Program-made: the position numbers and the translations under genes
The notes under the pieces: model-generated
Databases searched by the model: none
What the model was told of the DNA's origin: nothing
What the model saw: only the letters and a program-made list of their open reading frames with translations
Source: Bacteroidia bacterium
Lineage (GTDB): Bacteria > Bacteroidota > Bacteroidia > Chitinophagales > Saprospiraceae
Assembly: GCA_030431945.1 (NCBI GenBank)
Contig: JAUIIF010000298.1
Span: 1-6,032 of the forward strand
Length of the DNA: 6,032 bases
Reading direction: 5' to 3'
Shown here: positions 1 to 5,549 of the stretch, piece by piece
How positions within the stretch are numbered: position 1 is the first letter of the stretch
How the letters are laid out: each line of letters opens with the position of its first letter

Positions 1-1058
1 AGGTCACCAATTTCAAAGAAGGTATTGCCCGAAGCCGGGTTCGTCATCCGGCCGTCGTTGTTGTAGCTCTGCACTTTATCGAAGCCGAAGCGTTTCACGG
101 CGTAGCTGAAGCTGAGGCTGTCCGTACGCACGAGGTCCGCAATGCTGTCCAGGTACATTTTGGAGCGTTCGATGTCTTCGTCCGTAATTTTCGGGGTCAG
201 CAGGATGTGCGATACCCGGATGGTATTACCCCGGCGTTCCTGCAATTTAATGAGGTGGTAGCCGAATTCTGATTCGACAATATCACTCATTTCCCCGGGC
301 ACGAGATTGTACGCGGCCGCTTCGAATTCCGGAACGAACTTACCGCGCTTCGTCCATCCCAGGTCGCCACCGCCGCGACCGGAGCCGTCCGCACTGTACT
401 TCATCGCCGCTTCTGCGAAGGTAATTTCTTCCGCCACGATGCTGGCCCGGATTTCCTCCAGTTTAGCGACCGTAGCCGCGCGGGTATTTTCGTTGGCTTC
501 GGGCATGGCCACGATTTCGCCAATTTCCACCTCCGCGTTGAAGTAAGGCAGGCTGTCTTTGGGGATGTCGGCAAAAAACTTCTTCACTTCGGCCGGGGTC
601 ACTTTTACTTCCCGGATCACCGTTCCCCGAATGCGCTCCGTGGCGATTTGCTCCCGCAAATCCTCCCGGAACTGTTCTTTGGTCGCCGTGATACTCTGGC
701 CGTAGTAGTCCTCAAACTGCTCGATGCTGCCCTGCATGTAGCTCAGAATGCGGTCGATGCGTGCGTTGAGTTGCGACTCTACCTCACTGTCCGCGACTTC
801 AATACTATCGAGTTTGGACTGGTTGTACAGCAGTTTACCCACCAGCAGCTGGTCGAGCATCTGGCAACGCGCCTCTGGTGGCAGCTCGTTGTTACTCTGG
901 CTGGCGGCCAGGGCGAACTGTTCTTCCAGGTCAGATAGTAAAATATATTCGCCACCGACGCGGGCAATAACCTGGTCGATAACCGTAGACTGCGCCAGGA
1001 GGCCCAACGGCAACGTCAGGCAGAGCAGCAAAGTAAGGCGGGATAAAAACGTATTCAT
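1..1058 (-). CDS. surA: SurA-like periplasmic peptidylprolyl isomerase / chaperone, 3' end outside window
   Basis: Partial gene with 352 complete codons; the C-terminus lies beyond the left edge. The start ATG (1058-1056) opens a signal peptide, MNTFLSRLTLLLCLTLPLGLLAQ, probably cleaved near A22/Q23. Residues about 26-160 form the SurA N-terminal chaperone region (VIARVGGEYILLSDLEEQ, then a helical stretch). A first parvulin domain spans about 177-272. It keeps the GDLGW core and the closing GYHLIK (H268), but the N-terminal histidine is replaced (VEIGEIV, E181). A second parvulin domain begins at RVSHILL (H284) and is cut by the edge. By family knowledge, SurA escorts unfolded outer-membrane proteins through the periplasm, and only some parvulin domains are catalytic (E. 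coli SurA domain 1 is inactive). It is the last visible gene of the operon, 69 bases after its neighbour, with its own promoter-like element. Full length is probably about 450 residues. The SurA-family call is firm; strict orthology to E. coli SurA is less certain. Confidence 0.9.
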   Translation of the reverse strand, partial: MNTFLSRLTLLLCLTLPLGLLAQSTVIDQVIARVGGEYILLSDLEEQFALAASQSNNELPPEARCQMLDQLLVGKLLYNQSKLDSIEVADSEVESQLNARIDRILSYMQGSIEQFEDYYGQSITATKEQFREDLREQIATERIRGTVIREVKVTPAEVKKFFADIPKDSLPYFNAEVEIGEIVAMPEANENTRAATVAKLEEIRASIVAEEITFAEAAMKYSADGSGRGGGDLGWTKRGKFVPEFEAAAYNLVPGEMSDIVESEFGYHLIKLQERRGNTIRVSHILLTPKITDEDIERSKMYLDSIADLVRTDSLSFSYAVKRFGFDKVQSYNNDGRMTNPASGNTFFEIGD

Positions 1059-1063
1059 ACGGG

Positions 1064-1071
1064 CAAAGTTA
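1064..1071 (-). promoter_or_regulatory. Bacteroidota -7 promoter element before the SurA-like gene
   Basis: On the minus strand this reads TAACTTTG, an exact match to the Bacteroidota -7 consensus TAnnTTTG, and it ends five bases before the SurA-like ATG. No convincing -33 TTTG lies at the usual distance upstream. If used, transcription would begin at or a few bases from the start codon, giving a leaderless or nearly leaderless mRNA. It would let the SurA-like gene be transcribed independently of the two upstream genes. The match is seen directly; promoter activity is inferred. Confidence 0.5.
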
Positions 1072-1127
1072 TGACATCCGGGTCGGATGATTGCTTTATG
1101 GTTCTCGGGGGTGCCGCTGGCACACCG

Positions 1128-1979
1128 CTAGAAGGTTTCAATATTATTCCGGCGGAGTTCGCGTTCGAAGATTTCCTCCCGGGCTTCATCGATCAGTTCC
1201 ATCTTACGCCGGTGCAGGATCACCTTACGGGCCTGCTCTTCGACGTAACTGAGCGGAGCGATCTCCAAGCGCGGTTTCTGCTCCAACAGCCGGAAATAAT
1301 AGCGGTAGCTACCATCTTGCTGACTGAACTCCCGCTTGGAGTTGATGTTCCCGGCGGTGAGGGTGCCTTCCGGAAGCTGGCTGGCAATATCATCCAGGCT
1401 GTACCAGGCTGCGGGCTCCAGCAGGGCGACTTCGGCAAAGCGCTCACAGTAATTCTCGAGCGCCATGGTGTCGGTAACCTTGCCGTTGTTCCAGAGGGAC
1501 TGCAGTTGCTCCTCGTCTTCCGTCGGGTAAGGCACCCGGATGAAAAGACAACGGACAATGGGCCGTTCCAGCAGGTACTGGCTTTTACTGGTTTCGTAGT
1601 AAGCCTCCAGTTCCTCCTGGCTGATGGTACTGTCCAGGCGCATACTCACCAGTACCTCCTCGTAGTGGCTACTGACCAGGCTGGCGCGGTAATCCCGCAC
1701 CAAACGGTCGATGTTCATGTCGGGCGGGAGGTTACGTTCTGCTTCCCACTGCAGGGCGGCATCGCGGCTCCAGCGCCGAATGAAGGCTTCCCGGATCAAC
1801 AGACTGTCCTCAGCAGTAGCATCTGCGGGAAACATTCCGTCGAGTTCGGAAAGGCGTAGTACTTTCTGGTGGACACGGGCCAGCACGGGATCTTCCGTTT
1901 GCGCTGCGTCTCCCAGGGAGCAGGTACTCAGGACAATTAAACTAACGACCGCCGTTGCGATCTGCAGGAAATTGCTCAA
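1128..1979 (-). CDS. SurA/PpiC-related exported protein with degenerate parvulin domain, probable lipoprotein
   Basis: 283 residues. The start is TTG at 1979-1977, sharing four bases (TTGA) with the upstream stop, which suggests translational coupling. The next in-frame Met is at residue 49, after the export signal, so TTG is preferred. Residues 1-20 are a hydrophobic signal ending VLSTC; C20 could be lipidated, although T at -1 is not the usual G/A/S. Residues about 30-135 resemble the SurA N-terminal chaperone region (DPVLARVHQKVLRLSELDG, then helices). Residues about 140-233 look like a parvulin fold without its active-site histidines: IVRCLFIRV has C144 where His is expected, WYSLDDI fits the central strand, and YRYYFRLLE has Y227 in place of the closing His. 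The C-terminus is a charged helix. It is probably a non-catalytic periplasmic chaperone or partner of the flanking isomerases. Automated pipelines may call it peptidylprolyl isomerase; isomerase activity is doubtful. Confidence 0.85.
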   Translation of the reverse strand: MSNFLQIATAVVSLIVLSTCSLGDAAQTEDPVLARVHQKVLRLSELDGMFPADATAEDSLLIREAFIRRWSRDAALQWEAERNLPPDMNIDRLVRDYRASLVSSHYEEVLVSMRLDSTISQEELEAYYETSKSQYLLERPIVRCLFIRVPYPTEDEEQLQSLWNNGKVTDTMALENYCERFAEVALLEPAAWYSLDDIASQLPEGTLTAGNINSKREFSQQDGSYRYYFRLLEQKPRLEIAPLSYVEEQARKVILHRRKMELIDEAREEIFERELRRNNIETF

Positions 1980-3964
1980 GACTTCAACAGTTTTGCGAGT
2001 ACTTTCTTATTCACTTTCACGGGGTACCGTTTCCGCAACTCAGCCACCCACTCTTTTTCGAGCTGGTCCTGGTAGTCGGCAATCACGTAGCCGCGGGCTT
2101 CCCGTAGTTCCTTTTGGCGGGCGGGCAGCAGTTTTTCCACTTTATAGAAGGTGGCTACTCCCTTACGCAAGTCATTGGTTACCGGCGTACGGCTACCGGG
2201 CGTGGCGGTTATTTCCCCCAGGTCCGCCAGGCGGCTGCGTTCGTAATCATCCGATTTGGCATCCAGTTTGGCGCGGCCGAAGTGGTCCAGCGTTTGGTCC
2301 ATCGAATGATTTTCTGCGTAAGCGTAGACGTCGTTCACGTCAAGGCCCGACTGTTTATTTACCACGTAATGGGTAACGGTTGCCCGCTCTTCCCACTGGT
2401 AGTCACCCTGGTTGGCGGCGAAGAAAGCCTGCAGGCCGAGCGTATCTTCACTGGCCTTATCCCAGACTTCAATTTTAGTCGCTTCGAAGAGGAGAATCCC
2501 TTCCTGGTATTCCCGCATCAGCGCGGCGAATTCCGGGAAGTCCTTTTCCAACCGGCTTTCGGCGTAGGCCATCAGTTGCTCTTCCACCCATTCTTCGTAG
2601 AGTGAATTGGCTACGGTGGAGGCGTTGGCGCCGCGGCCCATGGTCACGCGCTTCCGGCTGTTCTTCCGCAAAAACTCCTGAAACTGGTCCAGGCCTACCT
2701 GGTAGTCCTCCCCCATGACGAGTAAGGGTGTTTTTTCCGTTCCCGCTACCGGTTTCCATTGGAAGTTGAGGAAGGTGGAATCCACCAGCCCCGCTGCAAA
2801 CCGGCCAAAAACCGCTTTGTTTTCTTTTACTTCCGCCTTGTTTCGGATATCCTGCAACATTTGTTTTTTGGCATCTTCGAAGCGGCCATCTGCTTTCACC
2901 TTCGTTTCCAAAAGAGGGCGCATATCTTCCAGGGGTTGTATTCCCTGCCGGGAAATGCGGCGAATGAGGTGAAAACCTACGCTTGACTCGACGATGTCAC
3001 TCACCTGACCGTCCGCCGTCAGGGCAAAGGCCGCGTCCTCGAAGGCCGGCTCGTAGCGATTGATGGCCACGAAGCCCAGGTAACCGGCGTTGTTCTTGGT
3101 ATTGCCGTCTTCACTGACCTGGGCGGCGACCTTGGCAAAATCCTGGCCATTGGCCAGCATTTTCTGCGCCGCCTGCAGTTGGGCGGGAACCGGCATTTCC
3201 CCTGCTTTCGTGCCTTTTGGCTTCCGGATCAGGATGTGGCCGATTTCGACTTCCCCGCGCGCCGGGCGAGCGTCGTTCTTTACCGCCAGGTGATAGCCGA
3301 GCGCCGTCCGGACCGGGCCGACGACCTCGTTGACCTCCGCCTGGTACAGGGCAGCTTCCAGGCGGTGCATCCCCTTGGGGAAAGGAGCGGTCAGGAAGCC
3401 GATCTTGCCGCCGTTGGCCGCGCTGAACTTGTCTTCGCTGTACCGGGCGGCTTCCGCCGCAAACGTTGCTGCGGTGAGTCCTTTTTTTAGTTCCAGGGCC
3501 TTATTATACAGGGTGGCCGTATCTGCCGGAGTAGGGTTGCCGTTAAATTTGAACAGAATGTGGCTGAAGGAGATGTCCTGCTGCTTGCGTTGGTACAGCT
3601 CTTCCACCAGGCGGTCCGTCACGTTGCGGTCCACCAGGTAATTATCTGCCAGCTGGCGGCGGTAGCCTTCCAGCTCGCGGTTCAGCGCACTTACGGTATC
3701 CAGGCCCATGTCTTTGGCCCGGGCGACCTTCAGTTTAAACCGCTCGTACAGGTCCAGGTACTCCAGTACACTTTCTTCGTCGTACTTGGCCACTTCACCA
3801 TTGGTTTTACCGTAGATGTAGCGGAATTCTCCGACGGTAACCGGCTTGCCGTCCACCGTAAAGAGTACGTCCTGATCTTTTTGGGCACTCAGGGCCACCG
3901 AGATCAGCAAAATTCCAACCGGTAAGAGATACTTTATTAGCTTCATATTAATCGGTAAATTCAT
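1976..3964 (-). CDS. Periplasmic peptidylprolyl isomerase with tandem parvulin (PpiC/SurA-type) domains
   Basis: 662 residues, first gene of the operon. The longest start is ATG at 3964; a second in-frame ATG at 3946 (residue 7) begins a more standard signal peptide, MKLIKYLLPVGILLISVALSAQ, and may be the real start. Cleavage is likely near A27/Q28. Residues about 31-125 are an N-terminal chaperone region. Parvulin domain 1 covers about 131-229, with ISFSHILF (H135) and GYHLAV (H225). Parvulin domain 2 covers about 239-338, with VEIGHILI (H243), the YLGF core and GFHLIR (H332). Both domains therefore keep the paired histidines seen in active parvulins. Residues about 345-662 are a long C-terminal region with a possible third, degenerate parvulin-like segment (about 525-610). 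By family knowledge it catalyses cis-trans isomerisation of X-Pro bonds and assists folding of exported proteins. It overlaps the next gene by four bases and is transcribed from the promoter-like element near 3990. Confidence 0.93.
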   Translation of the reverse strand: MNLPINMKLIKYLLPVGILLISVALSAQKDQDVLFTVDGKPVTVGEFRYIYGKTNGEVAKYDEESVLEYLDLYERFKLKVARAKDMGLDTVSALNRELEGYRRQLADNYLVDRNVTDRLVEELYQRKQQDISFSHILFKFNGNPTPADTATLYNKALELKKGLTAATFAAEAARYSEDKFSAANGGKIGFLTAPFPKGMHRLEAALYQAEVNEVVGPVRTALGYHLAVKNDARPARGEVEIGHILIRKPKGTKAGEMPVPAQLQAAQKMLANGQDFAKVAAQVSEDGNTKNNAGYLGFVAINRYEPAFEDAAFALTADGQVSDIVESSVGFHLIRRISRQGIQPLEDMRPLLETKVKADGRFEDAKKQMLQDIRNKAEVKENKAVFGRFAAGLVDSTFLNFQWKPVAGTEKTPLLVMGEDYQVGLDQFQEFLRKNSRKRVTMGRGANASTVANSLYEEWVEEQLMAYAESRLEKDFPEFAALMREYQEGILLFEATKIEVWDKASEDTLGLQAFFAANQGDYQWEERATVTHYVVNKQSGLDVNDVYAYAENHSMDQTLDHFGRAKLDAKSDDYERSRLADLGEITATPGSRTPVTNDLRKGVATFYKVEKLLPARQKELREARGYVIADYQDQLEKEWVAELRKRYPVKVNKKVLAKLLKS

Positions 3965-3973
3965 CCGTTGAGT

Positions 3974-3987
3974 CTCCCGAAAGGGAG
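3974..3987 (-). promoter_or_regulatory. Stem-loop in likely 5' leader of the chaperone operon
   Basis: On the minus strand, CTCCC and GGGAG form a perfect five-base-pair stem around a four-base TTTC loop. It lies between the -7 element and the first start codon. A transcript starting four to seven bases after the -7 element would begin inside or at the edge of the stem, so the hairpin would sit at or very near the mRNA 5' end. It could stabilise the transcript or modulate translation. The stem is seen directly; its role is inferred. There is no U-tract, so it is not a terminator. Confidence 0.35.
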
Positions 3988-3989
3988 CG

Positions 3990-3997
3990 CAAAAGTA
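3990..3997 (-). promoter_or_regulatory. Bacteroidota -7 promoter element for the three-gene chaperone operon
   Basis: The minus strand reads TACTTTTG, an exact match to the TAnnTTTG consensus, 25 bases upstream of the ATG at 3964 and 43 bases upstream of the alternative ATG at 3946. The upstream -33 region has no clear TTTG. Its place at the head of the operon, in a short AT-richer patch of otherwise G/C-rich DNA, supports it as the main promoter. Activity is inferred. Confidence 0.55.
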
Positions 3998-4055
3998 ACC
4001 ATTTTTTGGCGGTCATTATTGTAAGGCGGCTTTAGCGTTACTTCAGTCATTCGTT

Positions 4056-4070
4056 TTACGCGTCGCGTAA
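4056..4070. repeat. Perfect 7-1-7 inverted repeat, candidate operator
   Basis: TTACGCG-T-CGCGTAA is a perfect dyad with a single central base. A one-base loop cannot form an RNA hairpin; at most five pairs around a five-base loop are possible, with no U-tract after it. A binding site for a dimeric DNA-binding protein is therefore more plausible than a terminator. It lies about 60 bases upstream of the operon's -7 element and about 300 bases upstream of the peptidase start, so it could act on either gene. The dyad is seen; its function is inferred. Confidence 0.35.
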
Positions 4071-4121
4071 GCCTGCCCCGCAGCCCTTACGGCAAAAGCA
4101 GGGGGCGGCGGCGCGCAGGTG

Positions 4122-4250
4122 CCCGGCGAAGGATCGGGGGAGCAAGGTGGCGCCACCCGGTTCTTTGGCGGTCGTCAGTATGCACTTTACCGCTGGCGGA
4201 AGGCCCGGGGGAGCCGGATGCGGTTTGGTATTTCGCGCTCCCGGCGAAGG
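4122..4250. repeat. Short direct repeats in G/C-rich intergenic DNA
   Basis: The 11-base word CCCGGCGAAGG occurs at 4122-4132 and again at 4240-4250. A second word, CGGGGGAGC, occurs at 4135-4143 and 4206-4214. Spacing and order differ between copies, so this is not a simple tandem repeat. It may be a decayed duplication or just the biased composition of the region. Confidence 0.3.
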
Positions 4251-4370
4251 GGCCAGTAGTCAGCACCGTTTGCCTGCAGGCGGGTATCTGCAGCTTGCGA
4301 TGAACTCCAATCCAGCTCGTTTAGCCGGATTTTCGTAAAAAACCATTTACTTACGGCGGAATTCCCATAA

Positions 4371-5177
4371 ATGTCCTACGCTCTGATTTATTCCGCGCTT
4401 GCCGTGGTGGTGGTCTTCGGGCTGATCACCTACCTGATCTTCCGGCCAAAACCATTACCTCCCTTACCTGAATTCCGCCCGGAGTGGCGGGACATTCTGC
4501 AAGCACACGTAAGCTACTACCAGGCGTTGCCCGCTGCCGAGAAAGAACGCTTCGAAGAGCGGCTCCGCTACTTTCTGCAGCGGGTTAAAATCACGGGAAT
4601 TGAAACGGACATTGAGGAGTTGGACCGGGTCCTGGTCGCCGCCAGCGGAATCATTCCCACCTTTGGTTTTCCGCAGTGGAACCAGTACCCTAAACTTGAG
4701 GAAGTGCTGGTGTACCGGACCACCTTCCGGCAGGGTGATTTCAGCACGGAAGGCGAAGACCGGCGCGTTGCCGGCATGGTCGGAGGAGGCTTTATGAACG
4801 GCAAACTGTTACTGTCAAAGCCGGCCCTTCGTCAGGGATTCCTGCATGCCGGCCGGGGGAATACCGGCATTCACGAATTCGTCCACCTGATGGACAAGGC
4901 CGATGGAGAAACTGACGGTATTCCCCGGTATTTTCTCGATCACACTTACGTGGTTCCCTGGGTTGCCATGATCCACCAGCAAATGGAAGCCATTGAAGCC
5001 GGCGAATCCGATCTTGACGATTACGCCCTCACCAACAAAGCGGAATTCTTCGCCGTGGCCGCTGAGTACTTTTTCAACCGTCCGGCTGCTTTTGCGGATC
5101 ACCACCCCGAACTGTTCGACCTGCTCGAAAAGGTTTTCCAGCAGGACCTGGACGATGATGGCCACCTTGGAGCCTGA
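4371..5177 (+). CDS. mtfA: MtfA-family zinc-dependent peptidase, membrane-anchored
   Basis: 268 residues, close to the usual size of the family. The ATG is fixed by an in-frame TAA immediately before it (TAAATG). No Shine-Dalgarno site is visible. Residues about 4-24 form one hydrophobic segment followed by R25 and K27, so the positive-inside rule places the rest of the protein in the cytoplasm. The catalytic motif is GNTGIHEFVHLMDKADG, with zinc ligands H168 and H172 and catalytic E169. The third ligand should be a glutamate in AEFFAVAAEYFF, most likely E225. By family knowledge, E. coli MtfA is a soluble aminopeptidase-like enzyme linked to glucose-PTS control through the repressor Mlc; that role need not hold here. 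It stands alone, divergent from the chaperone operon and 372 bases before the next gene. The family call is firm; the physiological substrate is unknown. Confidence 0.92.
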   Translation: MSYALIYSALAVVVVFGLITYLIFRPKPLPPLPEFRPEWRDILQAHVSYYQALPAAEKERFEERLRYFLQRVKITGIETDIEELDRVLVAASGIIPTFGFPQWNQYPKLEEVLVYRTTFRQGDFSTEGEDRRVAGMVGGGFMNGKLLLSKPALRQGFLHAGRGNTGIHEFVHLMDKADGETDGIPRYFLDHTYVVPWVAMIHQQMEAIEAGESDLDDYALTNKAEFFAVAAEYFFNRPAAFADHHPELFDLLEKVFQQDLDDDGHLGA

Positions 5178-5549
5178 GCCTTGCGGCCAGGCAATTTCCG
5201 TACGCCCCCCTGGTTCAGGAGCACCGGGGTAGCGACGGAATACTGAGGTAAGGCACCGGCACCACCGCCCCTGCTTCCCGGTAGCTCCGGCTTGCACCTG
5301 CGGCCGCGCCCGGACTATCCCGCGGACACTTGCCTGCACGCTGCCGGGATCACCACGATGTTGGTCCGCTGCTTCCGGGAAAGGGAAAACTTACGCCCGC
5401 CCGCCAATAATTTGCCCTGAGCAGGCTTTCCCCACTCCCGATGGCTTAATTTGGCGCAACTGGCGAAACAAAGGCCGTACCACGGCGGTTTCAGCCTCAG
5501 TAATCAGCGGGAAGCACGTTGCCGGCCCCGCTCGTAGACCACCCAGCAC
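5178..5549. other. Intergenic region, 372 bases, no convincing gene or RNA
   Basis: This region lies between the peptidase stop and the next start on the same strand. I see no tRNA, no repeat array and no terminator with a U-tract. The closest terminator-like structure is a weak GCCT/AGGC stem just after the peptidase stop (about 5179-5193), followed only by AATTTCC. Two words resembling the -7 promoter element occur, ATAATTTG at about 5407-5414 and TTAATTTG at 5446-5453; each departs from the consensus at the conserved TA and has no well-spaced -33 TTTG. Open frames on the minus strand here overlap the flanking genes and look non-coding. Confidence 0.65.

Larger units (their letters stand above)
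3965..4370. other. Divergent intergenic region, about 406 bases, no convincing gene
   Basis: This region separates the minus-strand chaperone operon from the plus-strand peptidase gene. It contains the operon promoter and leader hairpin at its left end, a perfect 15-base dyad at 4056-4070, and G/C-rich sequence at about 4075-4260 with short direct repeats. A 63-codon GTG-started frame at 4147-4338 has low-complexity composition (Gly/Ala/Pro-rich) and no recognisable family, so it is not called a gene. No consensus TAnnTTTG element precedes the peptidase gene; the nearest approximation is TACTTACG at 4348-4355, matching six of eight positions counting the two free ones. Confidence 0.7.

Noticed and set aside
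1111..1123. GTGCC-GCT-GGCAC inverted repeat just after the stop of the middle gene
   Set aside because: The loop is only three bases, the stem five, and no U-tract follows on the minus strand, so it is not supported as a terminator. It could at most be a weak attenuating hairpin.
1071..1859. Long plus-strand open frame (262 codons) opposite the middle chaperone gene
   Set aside because: It lies entirely antisense to a gene with a signal peptide and recognisable SurA-like sequence; the frame is a by-product of codon bias and resembles no family.
4147..4338. Small GTG-started frame of 63 codons in the divergent spacer
   Set aside because: Gly/Ala/Pro-rich composition, no translation signal and no recognisable family; it fits chance opening in G/C-rich DNA.
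4815..5339. Minus-strand open frame of 174 codons overlapping the peptidase gene
   Set aside because: It covers the opposite strand of the HEFVH region and then runs into unrelated spacer; there is no change in coding character and no recognisable domain.
5373..5381. TTCCGGGAA short dyad in the right spacer
   Set aside because: Four-base arms around one base are expected by chance in a sequence of this length.
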